DNA of 64,000 bases from Liolophura sinensis (GCF_032854445.1 NC_088297.1:20473127-20537126), one strand, 5' to 3'; positions 24,042-35,786 are shown, counted from the stretch's first letter. Numbers and translations are program-made. The notes: generated by a model from the letters alone, not told the origin.

Positions 24042-24076
24042 TTTGGAATCGATCCCATGGTGGGATCGATTCCAAA
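24042..24076. repeat. Perfect 35-bp palindrome (16-bp arms, 3-nt loop)
   Basis: TTTGGAATCGATCCCA is followed by TGG and then the exact inverse of the first arm. A stem this long without mismatch is unlikely by chance. It could be an inverted duplication, the core of a lost inverted-repeat element or a hairpin transcript. No flanking target duplication is apparent. Confidence 0.85.
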
Positions 24077-24819
24077 AACTGAAAAACTGGTTCATGTCAC
24101 CTCGCTCTCAATGTCTTTTGTGACCCTGGAAACTTCTGAACATTGTTTATGACGCAGTTCGACAGACTCGTTCCTTATGCATTATTCACAGATTCTGTTC
24201 GATAAAACTCCGGCAGAACAGACAAATTAACGCCCAGTTCATCGACGTCGTTACGAGTTGGTGCAGGAAGCTCTGCGAGAATAGGTCCCTTCCGTGCAGC
24301 GGACTTTGCCTGCGGCGAGTCTAATTCGACGTGCAACCGACACATAGCATCGCTTTGTTGCCCAGTGAATCGACGCTATGGTTTTGTCACGTGGAGGAAA
24401 TCTGCTTTTGTTCAGTCCCCTTGATTATGACAGACTGGCGCCTTGGGAAAGAATTGCTTCTGTTTGCGCTTGACATAGCGACTGGCCTCGCCGAAACCTT
24501 TGGGAGTTTCCAGCAACCCCCGTGTCTCCAGTGTACACGAATGTATTCTTCTTATTTGCACATGTTGCAAGGCAAATGAAAAAAATATTGGAAACTTTCA
24601 ATTCGAAAGCATTTCATCAGATTCGGAGCCACGGTTCGCGGAAATTTCGAACGATTTGCTGAATGACCTTTTGACAAAGCGTTATTCAACTGCCATGTAT
24701 TAAACTGTGGTAGGTTACCACACTTCCATAGATTAATTTCTTGCATTTTTTAGTTTTGCGTTTACACGTACATTTATTCATTTCACATAAGTGTCCAGCG
24801 TATTCAAATCAATTCACTT

Positions 24820-25043
24820 AAACTTAGGAGCCTCTCATGAATACGGTCGCTGTGAGTTCAAGTCCAGCTCAGGCTGGCTTCCCTCCCGGCCGTACGTGGG
24901 AAGGTCTGCAGCAACCTGCGGATGGTCGTGGGTTTCCCCCGAGCTCTTCCCGGTTTCCTCCCACCATAATGCTGGCTGTCGTTGTATAAGTGAAAATATT
25001 CTTGAGTACGGTGCAAAACACTAATCAAACAAATAAATAAAAT
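24820..25043 (+). mobile_element. Meta-type SINE, 5'-truncated, with target duplications
   Basis: It begins AAACTTAGGAGCCTCTCATG, missing the A box, and continues through GTGAGTTCAAGTCCAGCTCA, the central block and the 3' end to a (AAATA)n tail. The flanks AAATCAATTCACTT (24806-24819) and AAATCAGTTCACTT (25044-25057) are 14-bp direct repeats with one mismatch, so the truncation probably arose at insertion. Confidence 0.93.
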
Positions 25044-25199
25044 AAATCAGTTCACTTCGGGAACAGGACGTGGAGACCCATGACGTACACAGTCAATCCC
25101 ATCAATGGACAGACTATGTTTAGAGATTTTTATTCTTGTGAGGCCTTTGCGTGGTGATAATAATTAGGAGTCCACTGAGCCCGTATGTATCTCCTGTGG

Positions 25200-25445
25200 C
25201 TCTTGTCATAGTCAATCAAACGTTGGTTGAATGGCCTTTCAGCATTATCACGTTTAAATCTGTATGCCACACGTCGAAAAGTTCGCCAGAAATTTGTCCA
25301 AGGTCGGCGGTTTACCGCTGACACACCGGTTTCCTCACGCACCCACTGTCCACTACCCACCACCCACCACCACCCACCACCCAAACTGAAGGCTGTGATA
25401 CGAGTGAAAGATTCTGGAGTATGGCGGTAACTAATAGATTAAGTA
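25200..25445 (+). mobile_element. Family S2 SINE-like element
   Basis: It contains CCACACGTCGAAAAGTTCGC, ATTTGTCCAAGGTCGGCGGT, a CCGGTTTCCTC block, an expanded CCACC-rich run (25345-25382) and a 3' end GAAAGATTCTGGAGTATGGC then AATAAACTAATAAGGAATAA. Frames on both strands here (84 and 67 codons) are artefacts of this element. Confidence 0.65.
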
Positions 25446-26862
25446 ATAAACTAATAAGGAATAAAATATTTAAAATAAATCTATGATCTCCTTAAAGCCT
25501 GGGTTATAACAAAGTTAAAATGGAACAAGCTTTGCTTGTGTTGCGTAGCCAATTTGGTTTCAGGGCCTAGAAATCCAAATCTTTAAAGATTGCCCATTTT
25601 GGTTTGTGAAGGGCTATAGGTACGTGTCTTTTTCGCTATTGGACATTCCTTACGTGGCATGGGGGTCACGACCTACATTATATAACCCGTGCTATTCGTG
25701 ACAGAGCATTCCTGGCCGAAATGAAATCTTTACATTTTCATCAATGCACCATATTTATATCTTTCACCTACCCCACTCCCCTCCCCAGAAGTAATGACAT
25801 CGTACCTGGGATAATCAAAATATCTTTACGTCCTACTCCTTCGATACATTCATTACTTTGGGTTCACCCATTAGCGTTATTGGCAAATGTCTGTATCTGG
25901 CGAGTGTGTGTGCGAACCAATCCTTTGACTAACTCTTAGGAAAATTGGAAGAACCGAATGATCTCTCGCGATACTTAGACGAGAGGTTAATAAAAGGCGT
26001 ACGTTTGCTTTATTGTTATAGGATCTCGTTTGCAGGCGAGAATGTATATAATTGTTGCGTGCATTATGGGTGACTGGTATACGAAAATGTTTATTATGAC
26101 GCCTGTAGTTTTAAAGCGACAACTGATAAGACGGTTTATGTCATACACCGGATGAACCGTGTTTCATATCCAAAATATAAACTTTAAACAAGTATAACAC
26201 TTAGCAATGTTAGCTCAACTAAGGAGATTAACAAGAATGAAATCGTGAGAAACGTTAAGTAAAACGAGAAATGAAAAAAATGAAGCTGACCATCTAATAG
26301 CGAGAAGCTCTTAGTAAAACAAGGTCACAGAGAGACGAGTAAAAATACTACTGGCTATCTAATGGAATAATCAAAAGAACTAGGAAAAAATCAAGTACAA
26401 ATCAGAACAAACCACGTGCCACGGTATAATATTCGAGAAATATGGACACGGACAAAACAACGCACGCGAACTCAAGGTGTACTGTTTATTATATCTTGCA
26501 GGCCTAATTGCCTTGAACATTGTGTAATGGCTGAGCCCCACCCACATGCTAATTACCCTATGTAACTCTCTAACCTCACTCTGTACCCAGCCATGTATGC
26601 TGCCATGGGGAATGATGGAGTGAGGTCGGTTGTAAACTACCACCGCACGCACCCCTTACGAAACTACCTGGGTGTGGTGGCGTACACGGTACTGCTCCTG
26701 TACCTGATACGCCCTAAAGTTCCTTCAGCAAAAAAAAAAGCTCCACGTTACACCCTGTGACGTTAAAGATTATTCTACTGTACGAGAATATCGTACACGT
26801 TGAGTATGTCATAAGCATATCAGAAAAAGAAGCTCAACTGAAAAACCATGGTTCATCATAGT
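25446..26862. other. Single-copy intergenic DNA
   Basis: No gene supported. Short poly-A (26730-26739) only. Confidence 0.5.
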
Positions 26863-27075
26863 TATTTGATTATTGTCTAACGCCATACACAAGAATGTGT
26901 TGCTTTTTGAACAGCTTGTTATAATTCAGATTTATCTGTGGAGGAAACCGGACTGCACTGGGTAAACCACCGACCTTTGGCAAAAGTGGAACTTTTCCCG
27001 TCAAAGGCAGCTTAGTAGTCATCGAGTCAGCTAGAGAACAATGGCTAATCCAGCCTGGAACCGAGTCTCCAATGC
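26863..27075 (-). mobile_element. Family S2 SINE-like element, inverted
   Basis: On the minus strand: TTTTGCCAAAGGTCGGTGGT, TTACCCAGTGCAGTCC, GGTTTCCTCCACAG and a 3' end TTCTTGTGTATGGCGTTAGA then CAATAATCAAATAACT. This clarifies that S2 and Meta-type SINEs share their last ~45 bp. Confidence 0.7.
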
Positions 27076-28143
27076 GTAGGACAAAGTACCCCATAACAGA
27101 TGGACTTTCTCCCGTGTGATGAACCGACCCGCCAAGATTATGATGCCGTCTCACGTGACGAAACGCTATTACATGTCCAAAACGAGCAAAGCTATATTTT
27201 CGTCCGGCAGTTCGAATTTGTCACTTTCATCAGTATGTCGGCCATTTCGCTAAATAATGTAAAAGCGACACATAATGGTGTTCCGCCGTCGGAGACAACA
27301 TTGTAATATGCTCATAGTACATTTGACGTGACACAAATTTTACCGCACTGAGAGTTTAGAGTATGTAAGGTAATGGCCTGCATCTGTTGGTACAAGCACG
27401 TCAGTACTCCCTCTAATGCTCAGTCTTAGACGAACAGCCTTTGGTCTTTCTGTTTATACTTCATACACCTGTCGTTAGTCCGTGTCCGGGTGGAATGTTT
27501 TTCAAAACCAAGTCCGTGTTTTGGACGATGCGAAAAGGACCATCCCAAAACAAAATACCTGAGAATAAACCGTTCATTGGTTCTTCTTCATACGTGAGTA
27601 CCAGGAGCCGAAATTTTTAAGCAAACAAACTACCGTTGTCGAATAACCCGTTCCTCAAAGAAGTGCATTTGTTATATATGAAACGAAGGCGAAATCTCAT
27701 GTGTAAGCCCAGTCGCATCGAGTCGTGTGTGCTGTTATCGCGTAAGTCTTAAACTAGTAGTCTACGACAGGAATATAAGACAAGAATACGTGTACGTGAC
27801 AAAAAGACCTATCGTTGATTCGAACCCATAACCAACCCAAGTATAACGTCCTCCCCCCTCCCCCCACCTTCTTCACCTCCTATCTAAATCACGGACGTAA
27901 CCGCTTAAGTGATATAAAACACAGGATACCAAGAAAGTTTAGCGCGCTCGACATTGTGTTAATTAGACACCCTATAACGAAGTGGGGAACGCGTCAATCC
28001 GTACACCTAATTTCTGTTAACCGTATACAATACACCCCGGCATGCAGACGACAGCATGTGTGGGTCACGTGACCTCGTGCCTCTAATTAACTCCAGCATT
28101 ATATTAAACATTAGGCCTGACATGTATATGCGATGACGCTGTG
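27076..28143. other. Single-copy DNA upstream of the 28.3-kb gene start
   Basis: No exon supported. A GATTCGAACCCATAACC string at about 27818-27834 may be a minus-strand tRNA-like relic. Poly-C rich DNA lies at 27853-27868. Confidence 0.45.
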
Positions 28144-28150
28144 TATATAA
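28144..28150 (+). promoter_or_regulatory. TATA box of the 28.3-kb gene start
   Basis: TATATAA in GTGTATATAACAGCC, about 170 bp upstream of the start codon at 28316. A transcription start near 28175 would give a 5' leader of about 140 bp. The same TATATAACAG core recurs at 63414, upstream of another possible start. Confidence 0.4.
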
Positions 28151-28315
28151 CAGCCCATGAGGGGTGCGCTAGTTTGACATACATCAGCTGTGTGCGGCTA
28201 ATATACTTACTGTTTTCACTGGCCTGTGCTGCTAGAAGGGCGCTTGTCTGCGTAACTGGCCTTGTTCTGCCATCGTGTACTGTCACTGTGTACTTTTGTA
28301 CCTATAATCATAACA

Positions 28316-28345
28316 ATGCCATCCAAGTACCCGTCCAACAAACAG
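28316..28345 (+). CDS. First coding exon, unknown product (best gene start)
   Basis: The ATG at 28316 in context AACAATGCC opens MPSKYPSNKQ, ten codons, ending exactly at a consensus donor CAG|GTAAGT (GT at 28346). The frame is closed within seven codons of the intron. A TATA box lies upstream. Short first coding exons are common in animals. The product cannot be identified from ten residues. I could not find the second exon; the next 20 kb on the plus strand is repeats and intergenic DNA, so either the intron is long or the candidate is false. Confidence 0.45.
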
Positions 28346-28505
28346 GTAAGTCGTTTACATGAATAGCATTCTTTACTTGAACAGCGTCGCTTACCTGAAT
28401 GATAATGTTGACATGAACAGTTTTGTTACCTTGAACAGTGTCGTTTGTTTGGATAGTGTCGTTTGTTTGGATAGTGTCGTTTACTTGAACAGTGTGTCTA
28501 GATTG
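28346..28505. repeat. 18-bp minisatellite starting at a splice donor
   Basis: Nine diverged 18-bp units of the form AACAGTGTCGTTTACTTG. The first unit spans the exon end and donor: AACAGGTAAGTCGTTTACAT. The frames it creates are artefacts. Confidence 0.8.
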
Positions 28506-28775
28506 TATGGAGCAATGAATGATTGGGATTTAGCCCGACATTATCGATTCTATTGAACAGTATCGATTATTGGAAAAACTGACTGATGGCATGTATGTGC
28601 CCAATCGAATCGCATATACTTTGACATCATTTATATTCCAAGTAAACTGTTTTAAAAGATAAAAATTTCGATTTGTTAGGTCTTTCTCTTTTTTACCTGT
28701 AAAATGTTGCTTGCTTCTTGGTTTGTAGGACCTTATTTGCATTTATTTAGTAACCTCAGTTTAATCGTACTACGC

Positions 28776-29080
28776 CATTTACGTGTACAACGCCATTTTT
28801 GTACACCGTGCCATTTACGTGTACAGCGCCATGTATGTATACAGTGCTATTTACGTGTACAGCGCAATTTACGTCTGCATCGCCATTTACGTTTATAGCG
28901 CCATTTACGTGTATAGCGCCATTTACGTGTACAGCCCGATGTATGTAAACAGCCCCTATTTATGTAAACAGCCTCAATTTATGTAAACAGCCCCATTTAT
29001 GTATACAGCCCCATTTATGTATACAGTGCCATTAATTTGTACATCGCCATTTACCTGTACGAAACTAGTTACGTGTAAAT
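28776..29080. repeat. 18-bp minisatellite, about 16 copies
   Basis: The unit is TACAGCGCCATTTACGTG with variants TATGTAAACAGCCCC. It matches the 28.35-kb unit at 13 of 18 positions. It creates a 67-codon frame with a six-residue period (YVYSAI), not a gene. Confidence 0.92.
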
Positions 29081-29908
29081 TCCCAACGCCATGCATGTGA
29101 TTTGCTATTCAATCTTACCTGATGGATGGTAGTTATTTACACAGAATCAGTTACCCCTGACCTGTCTATCCAAATACCACAGCAACTTTACTTTAAATGG
29201 CTTCCACTTTACTTTGTAAGGTGTATAGATCATTTGTTTGTATGTCTGTGATATTAAATATGCATAGGTATTTGGACGCAAAGTGTAATTCAGGTGTAAT
29301 TTTTCTTTAAATTGGTTTATTAATTTATAGGCCTATATAAGGATTCTGTACGTACATCACCTGCTTTGTGAGAGGTATAACGCTGATGTAATTTATTACC
29401 TGACCATATTTAGTTCTAGTTTAAAATCACCTTTCGGCATTTTTGTTCATTTTATTTTCTAGATTTACTTTTAGAATTCGTTTAGGTTAACTATGCCAGT
29501 TACTTTAAACGCATCATTTAGTTTTGCAAAGTTATTTCACGAACACCGACACTAAAGTCAACGGCTTATTTTAACTGAGTAATAGGGGTCTATATAACCG
29601 TTAAAAAACACTCCCATATCTACAACATGACGGTACAATCGTAAACTAAAACAGTCATCCTCATTACTTACACATACATGGACAGTCTCAATATACTTTA
29701 GGTCGTGATCCGACGAGGTTTTAGCAACCTATACATAGGCCAGAGGTGGGTCAGTTATACACGACCACCACGGCCATCTCCTGTCTTACAACCACGTGTT
29801 CAAATGAATTATTGAATGAAAATGGTTTGCGTGTCGTGATCACTTTGCAAGAGGCGATTATTCATTCATCGATTAGCTTTTACTTCACACATATCTGTAA
29901 ATGTATAC
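29081..29908. other. Single-copy intergenic DNA
   Basis: AT-rich, no supported gene. Confidence 0.5.
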
Positions 29909-29915
29909 ATTTGAT

Positions 29916-29966
<51 letters not shown>

Positions 29967-30092
29967 TTAACTCCATACTCGAGCCAGCACGACGGTGGCC
30001 ATCATTATGGCAGGAGGAAACCGGGCAGAGCACGAGGGGAAACCCACAACCATCCGCAGGTTGCTGTAAGACCTTCCCAGGTACGGCCTACA
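29909..30092 (-). mobile_element. Meta-type SINE, truncated, with long ATTT tail
   Basis: The minus-strand copy has a 3' tail of about 15 ATTT units (29909-29969), then ACGGTGGCCATCATTATGGC, GGAGGAAACCGGGCAGAGC and GACCTTCCCAGGTACGGCC. It has lost the tRNA head and the GAGTACGG stretch. Confidence 0.9.
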
Positions 30093-30466
30093 TGTGAATG
30101 AAGTGCTGTTTACGAGGAGGACATATGTACCTTTTATCTTAGTTTCGTAAAAATCATATATTGTCTTAAAAGCTACAAGAGAAATCAAGTCCTGATATGG
30201 GACGTTTCTGTAGCAATAGCACATCAGTCCAGTTCTCATGACTGACGTTTGTAGTCTAAGCGCCATAAACATGCGTGAGTGACCCATGAGTTATGCTATA
30301 TACTGAAGTTTTGTACGTTTCTCATTTAAATCAGATTCTAAAACTGGTGTTAATGATTCACGGTTCAGTCCCTCTGGTCCCTAAGAGGGGGAGTCATGTG
30401 AAGCGAGCCATACTATACATGTATGGCTTTATTTCATTTTAATAATCCTTGCAAAAACATATATCA
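30093..30466. other. Single-copy intergenic DNA
   Basis: No supported gene; the 106-codon minus frame at 29.97-30.29 kb overlaps the SINE. Confidence 0.5.
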
Positions 30467-30517
30467 TACAACATATATCATACAACATATATCATACAAC
30501 ATATATCCTACAACATA
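30467..30517. repeat. 15-bp tandem repeat, about 3.5 copies
   Basis: ATATATCATACAACA repeated almost exactly. Confidence 0.9.
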
Positions 30518-31129
30518 TGATAACCTGATAAAGAACAACGTGCGAAAACCATGGACCTTGAAGGTCATGGAAATATACAGTATTCATGTATAAGTATACG
30601 GAAAGTAGTCATGAAATCATCCATTTTTATAGCACCTGTATATATGACAGAACTCATTCTATATCTGTAAATGAAGAAAAAAAAATCATTTTTGAGGCAT
30701 ATTTTAAATTTTTTAATAATCCCTCAATGTTATGCACGTTTTCCTTCAACGGTCGAGATTGTTGGGAAATGCGGGCTTTCCCCGAAACAAAGATGTTTTG
30801 ACAGCTATCATACTGTTGACGTCACCGCAGCAGGCTGCTTCATTTCCGGACTAACTGTAGTTTAAAGCTGTTTTATACTCACAGAAGAAAGCTGAGGAGA
30901 TTTTTTGTACTTGTATGTTTTGGGCCACATCCTAAATCCAATATTAAGAAACAAAAACCAAGCGTTTCATGTATTCTTTAAATCTCTGAAACATCCAACA
31001 GCTTGTAGAAGTCTTTTTAATGTTTTCATGTACATTCATTCATGAACTATTTATATCACGTGACCGTTCAGTTTGTTACAGCTTTAGAGTGGGTGAATTA
31101 AACTGGTGTGGCCTACGTGAACCACCGAC
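30518..31129. other. Single-copy intergenic DNA
   Basis: No supported gene. 31100-31130 (CTACGTGAACCACCGACC) resembles a minus-strand fragment of family S2, into which the next SINE may have inserted. Confidence 0.4.
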
Positions 31130-31139
31130 CTGTAGAAGT

Positions 31140-31415
31140 GGGGGCCTCCGTGGCTCCGTTGGTTAGCGCGCTAGCGCAGCGTAATGACCCAGGAGTCTCT
31201 CACCAATGGGGTCGCTGTGAGTTCAAGTCCAGCTCATGCTGGCTTCCTCTCCGGCCGTAAGTGGGAAGGTCTCCAGCAACCTGCGGATGGTCGTGGGTTT
31301 CCGCCGGGCTGTGGCCGGTTTCCTCCCACCATATTGCTGGCCGCCGTCGTATAAGTGAAATATTCTTGAGTACGGCGTAAAACACCAATCAAATAAATAA
31401 AATAAATAAATAAAT
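31140..31415 (+). mobile_element. Complete Meta-type SINE with target duplications
   Basis: It is the best-preserved copy. Head GGGGGCCTCCGTGGCTCCGT, A box TTAGCGCGCTAGCGC, B box GTGAGTTCAAGTCCAGC, central block TCTCCGGCCGTAAGTGGGAA to CCGGTTTCCTCCCACCATAT, 3' end GTCGTATAAGTGAAATATTC..GAGTACGGCGTAAAACACC, then an (AAAT)n tail. Perfect 10-bp direct repeats CTGTAGAAGT flank it at 31130-31139 and 31416-31425. It is non-autonomous, relying on a LINE for movement. Confidence 0.97.
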
Positions 31416-31425
31416 CTGTAGAAGT

Positions 31426-32924
31426 ATCTGACATCTTCACTGACGTATCTGTTCATTTGCATACCAGCCTGAAGTAAGACCTGTCCGGTGAATGTAACAC
31501 GACCAGAAACTTTGACAGGCGTATTTGACAGGAAATCCTGCTACTGTGGTTAGATACATCAAACACGTATGTACATGTACTGTGTGTAGCCAGAGACTTT
31601 GACACACGTATGTGACAGATATAGGTAAACCTACTGTTGGGGTGGTGAAATGTGGTCAGTTATATAACAGATTAGCCTATACTGTTGTGGTCAAATATTA
31701 CACACGCTAGTACTGTCATATTTACGAATTAACATTAAATTTGAATAAATTTAAAGAAGACTACATGTAAAATAAAACTATGATTTTAATGTACATGCGA
31801 AAGGTGATTTCAAGAGCATGTGATCAACATCCCGGAAAGTCGGTCAGACAAATATAAGACCCATATCACATGTCGCTCAGGGGTTTATTTAGGACGGGAC
31901 AATATTTAGATGCGGTTAACGGAAACACAACGTGACGGCACCTCGTGGACACATCAAGACCTTTCCTTTCTCCAACGCAGAATATTGTCTCCATATCACA
32001 TTTCTGGTCACGTGTTCACCTAATTACTGTTCCATGTCGTCAATGTAAAGATCACATTGCGGAGTTAATTAGATTTGAAGGAACGGCGATAAATATAATC
32101 ATTGTATTTTTTAGGTGGCCACTCCAAATTTGTTCAAGTGAAAAAAAGAGAGCATATAAGAAAACCTGATTGAAAGTGATTTTTAAACCCAAAAGAATTG
32201 CAGAGATTAGACCTACTGACATTTTGACGTATTTCATTCATGAAAAGATTCGCGTTTTCTTTTTTCTCTCGCTTTTTTTAGGTCTGTCCTTTCTGTCACT
32301 CTTTTCTGTGAATACCACATCTAGTGGCGTATTCAACAGTCAGTTATGCGGTAGTCTGACGAGAAGCGGAAATTGTGGTTTAGGGCTGGAGTAACATAGA
32401 GTCACCGACGGCTGCCGTCTTGAGTCATTGACTGGCACACCTTAACCCCAACTCTTCATTCATAAAACGAAGTCAGTCCTGCGTGACATGTAAGCTTAAT
32501 TCATCACGCCGTTAGATAGATCATGTAGCTATACACAACTGAACATACTGAACATCTATAGTAGAACAAATGTTCTAGTAAGTCCGTTCATAGTAACTGC
32601 ATTTACTGGTGTCAGTGTAATTAGGCCTATATTACGTATCCGAAAGCTCTGCAAAATCGTGTGCGGTATATATAGTTTACCACGCAGGTATATGTCATGT
32701 ATAATTTTGCCTAGTGTTCAATGACAATATGCACATATACAGTGTATAGGTGTGTATTATTTGACAAAAACAGCAGCATTGTAGTAAGGACAGGACAAAG
32801 GTAGCAATGCTGAGTTTTCCGCTCCATGGCAAAGTGTAACAACCTCATTTAAGAACATTTACCTGCATTGGCCTACAATAATAGTGATTACAAGCAGCAT
32901 GTCACTACATAAAGCTGGGCTACT
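31426..32924. other. Single-copy intergenic DNA
   Basis: No supported gene. A good acceptor-like CGCTTTTTTTAG at about 32270-32281 precedes 37 open codons with no donor. Confidence 0.45.
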
Positions 32925-33228
32925 ACATACAGTATGTTACTACAGTAGTTGCTCCAGTAGTTACCACATAGAGAATGTTACTGCAGTAGCTACTCCAATA
33001 GTTACCACATACAGCATGTTACTGCAGTAGTTACACCAGTAGTTACTATATACAGAATGTTACTACACACAGCATGTTACTGCAGTAGTTACTCCAGTAG
33101 TTACCACATACAGAATGCTACTTCAGTAGCTGCCCCAAATAGTTACTACATACAGAACGTTACTGCAGTAGTTACCCTTATAGTTACTACATACAGCATG
33201 ATACTACATACAGCATGTTACTACTTAC
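32925..33228. repeat. 41-bp tandem repeat, about 7 copies
   Basis: The unit is TTACTGCAGTAGTTACTCCA followed by GTAGTTACCACATACAGCATG; the unit itself contains three diverged GTAGTTAC motifs. Confidence 0.9.
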
Positions 33229-34032
33229 AGGTCGACTGACATTTTGAAGGAAATTTTGTATTTTTAAGAAATTTTAGAAATTTTCACGTTTCTGTAAAGA
33301 TACAAGATACTTCGTCCTCAGATGTCATCAAAATTTATTGCTGCGCTCTAGCAACTGCGGTGTCGCCATGGCGTCAGAACAGAAATAGCTTTCCCTTTCT
33401 GTCTCATTCGTGACAGTTTCATTTGACGCCAGTTTCAGTGTAAAAAATTTTTCGGGAAGTTATGCATTCATTAGCGTCACATCTATGTGAGAGCACTTGC
33501 GAGAGAATTTTAATTCCACAAATTAATACTCACGCATTTGTGTAACCACTTAAGTTGTAGCCATTTTTATAGTATGCTCAGCGTTCGTGACGGGTCAGTA
33601 TTTTAGTTGGTGAAGTTAATTGTTCATTCGGACACGGCGCAGCAAATTGTCGCAAGCACACACCTATACTTACGCCCCAGTGCCTAATGAACATTATTGT
33701 TAATTAAGGGTGGCATGAGGTAATGAGCCAACTTTGAAGTAGGCGTAGAGTGCATGCGAATTTAACCACATGTGGAGTGGAACGTGACGTCCAATGAATG
33801 AGCCCTTGTACAAATGTAGGCGTGACGTCATGCGCGCACTAATACGTTGGTCACGTGACGACTCCTTTTGTGCTGCTGATGTAATTAGCCATGGTAACAC
33901 AGAGGCAGCTTCACGGGGTAGAATTGTGCGAGAATATACGATGACGTTATGATTCTCGATGTCTTGAAAAATTTTCCAGGGATTTCTTGAAGTATATTCA
34001 GAGGATGACTGCGAATGCACAAATCCCAGTCT
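33229..34032. other. Single-copy DNA
   Basis: Somewhat richer in CpG around 33350-33420 and 33600-33900, with a CACGTGAC E-box-like site near 33852 and CGTGACGTC near 33784. The 106-codon minus frame at 33700-34020 has no recognisable domain. Confidence 0.4.
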
Positions 34033-34330
34033 GTCATTCAGTCGGTCAGTCTAACGGTTAGTGAGTCAAGTCAGCATCCTTTGCTTGTCAGTTAGTCGAT
34101 CACCCAGTACGTCTCTTAGCTAGCCAGTCAATCTGGCGGACAGTCAGTCTCGTATCCAGTCAAATATTCAGACAGTCTCTCAGCCTATTTACTATCCAGT
34201 TTCTTAACATCGTACAATGTATCAGTCTGTCAGCCAACCACACATACTGTCAGTCAGCCAAATATATTGTCAGTCAACCAAACATACTGTCAGTCAGCCA
34301 AACATACAATGGTTCAATCAGTTATCTGTT
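34033..34330. repeat. CAGTC-rich region with a 20-bp tandem repeat
   Basis: 34240-34312 holds about 3.7 copies of CATACTGTCAGTCAGCCAAA. The upstream 200 bp is rich in diverged CAGTCAGTC motifs, probably an older part of the same array. Confidence 0.85.
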
Positions 34331-34455
34331 ACTCTCGTTTATGTGATTAAATCTGGAACCTTCCAAAATCAGAAATGAAAAATAAAATAGGTTTTCAGGA
34401 TTTATATATCTGTAGAAGAGAAACGTGAATTACATATACGTATTAATCCTATGAG

Positions 34456-34520
34456 TGGTAAACACTGTATTATAAGTAAAGTATTCTAAAGCACGGTGTA
34501 AAACACCAATAAATACACTC
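34456..34520 (+). mobile_element. SINE 3'-tail fragment
   Basis: GTATTATAAGTAAAGTATTC, then GCACGGTGTAAAACACCAAT and AAATACAC match the shared Meta/S2 3' end only. Too short to assign to either family. Confidence 0.55.
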
Positions 34521-35409
34521 AAAAGATTAATCTTTAACAGGAAGTTTGTTTTATCTTAGTGATGCTAGAATGTAACAGGACATTATGTTGAATGTGACAA
34601 AATATTGTGTTATAACAGAATACAGTCTGGCATCACTCAGACAACAGCTTTTATGTCAAAAGTAAAAGATTAATTCGTTGAGTTTAAATATCAGTAGTGA
34701 AAAAGGTGTAATGGGATGTAGATCCTCGAATAGGTTAATTTTCAAGTTCTAGCTGCTCGGGAACAGTGTATAGAAAATATTCATTATACTGTTTGTGTAT
34801 TGATTGGTTAAAACTCTGCTGATAAATTTAGGCGTAAAAATGCAGTCAGGTGTTTTGACAGAGAAGAGAAGGGTTTACCAGCTGTCTGTGATGTCGAAAT
34901 GAGCTGAAGATATGCCAGATTACATAACATCTATAACTAGTAATAATTTAGACATACAACACAATTTCCGTTTATAAATGTGCGGTGTTTCATTTTTGTA
35001 CTCTGGGGTGATTAATTAATGTTTTGTCGGTGTATCTGTATAACTTTAAGAAACATCTTCGTCTCGACCGATGAATGACGTCAGCGTGTCACGTGATACC
35101 CTCGCATATTGTCTGGAAATTAGTTGACCGCTGTGTCGACACATGTCGGCTTAGCGGGATGAAGATACAGTTTTTTCCCCGCACGCAGCGTGAACATGTG
35201 TTACTCCCCGGATAACATGGTCTTGACTTCTTCTTGACAATGCCTTATTAAAGAAATCGGATCTTTGTCAGTTTAGGATTAGCAATAGAATTTCTGTTTT
35301 TTCCTCTCTCATTTGCGGAAATTTTGAATTTAGCTGTAAATTCCCTGATGTCTTCTGCTGTTGGAATCTTACTCTGTATTATAGTGGGATATATCATCAC
35401 GCCCGATCC
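34521..35409. other. Single-copy DNA
   Basis: No exon supported. 35070-35210 is CpG-richer and carries TGACGTCA (about 35077-35084) and CACGTGAT, a possible regulatory patch. Confidence 0.4.
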
Positions 35410-35632
35410 TATATATTTTGTTATTTTATTTTTATTTATTTCTATGTATTTTTCTATTTATTTATGTATTCATTTATTTGATTGGGTTTTTACACCGTAC
35501 TCAAGAATATTTCCCTTATATGGCGGCGGCCAGCATTATGGTGGGAAGAAAGCGTGCAGAGCCCAGTGGGAAATGCACGACGATCCGCAGGTTGCTGACA
35601 GACCTTCCCACGTACGACTGGAGGTTCCACGG
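35410..35632 (-). mobile_element. Meta-type SINE, 5'-truncated
   Basis: A long TTTATTT-rich tail, then ACACCGTACTCAAGAATATT, GGCGGCCAGCATTATGGTGG, GCAGAGCCCAGTGGG and GACCTTCCCACGTACGACTG. The tRNA head is missing. It accounts for the 107-codon plus frame. Confidence 0.93.
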
Positions 35633-35786
35633 CCTATAGTACAATGAATTGGCTGTTGGGTGCGTATTATTTCCATCTGATCTCCTGATCACGCGCTGGC
35701 GAAAATTAGCTTGGCATTAGCATCACCAGCTAATTTGTACCTCATCCAAGCAGTTGGTACTAAGCATGGGTGGCTGTACCCTATGT
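35633..35786. other. Spacer between two opposed SINE pieces
   Basis: About 150 bp of single-copy DNA separating a minus-strand SINE and a plus-strand 3' tail. Confidence 0.5.

Noticed and set aside
30467-30517. Telomere-like or promoter TATA cluster
   Set aside because: It is a simple 15-bp tandem repeat with no adjoining start or splice signal.
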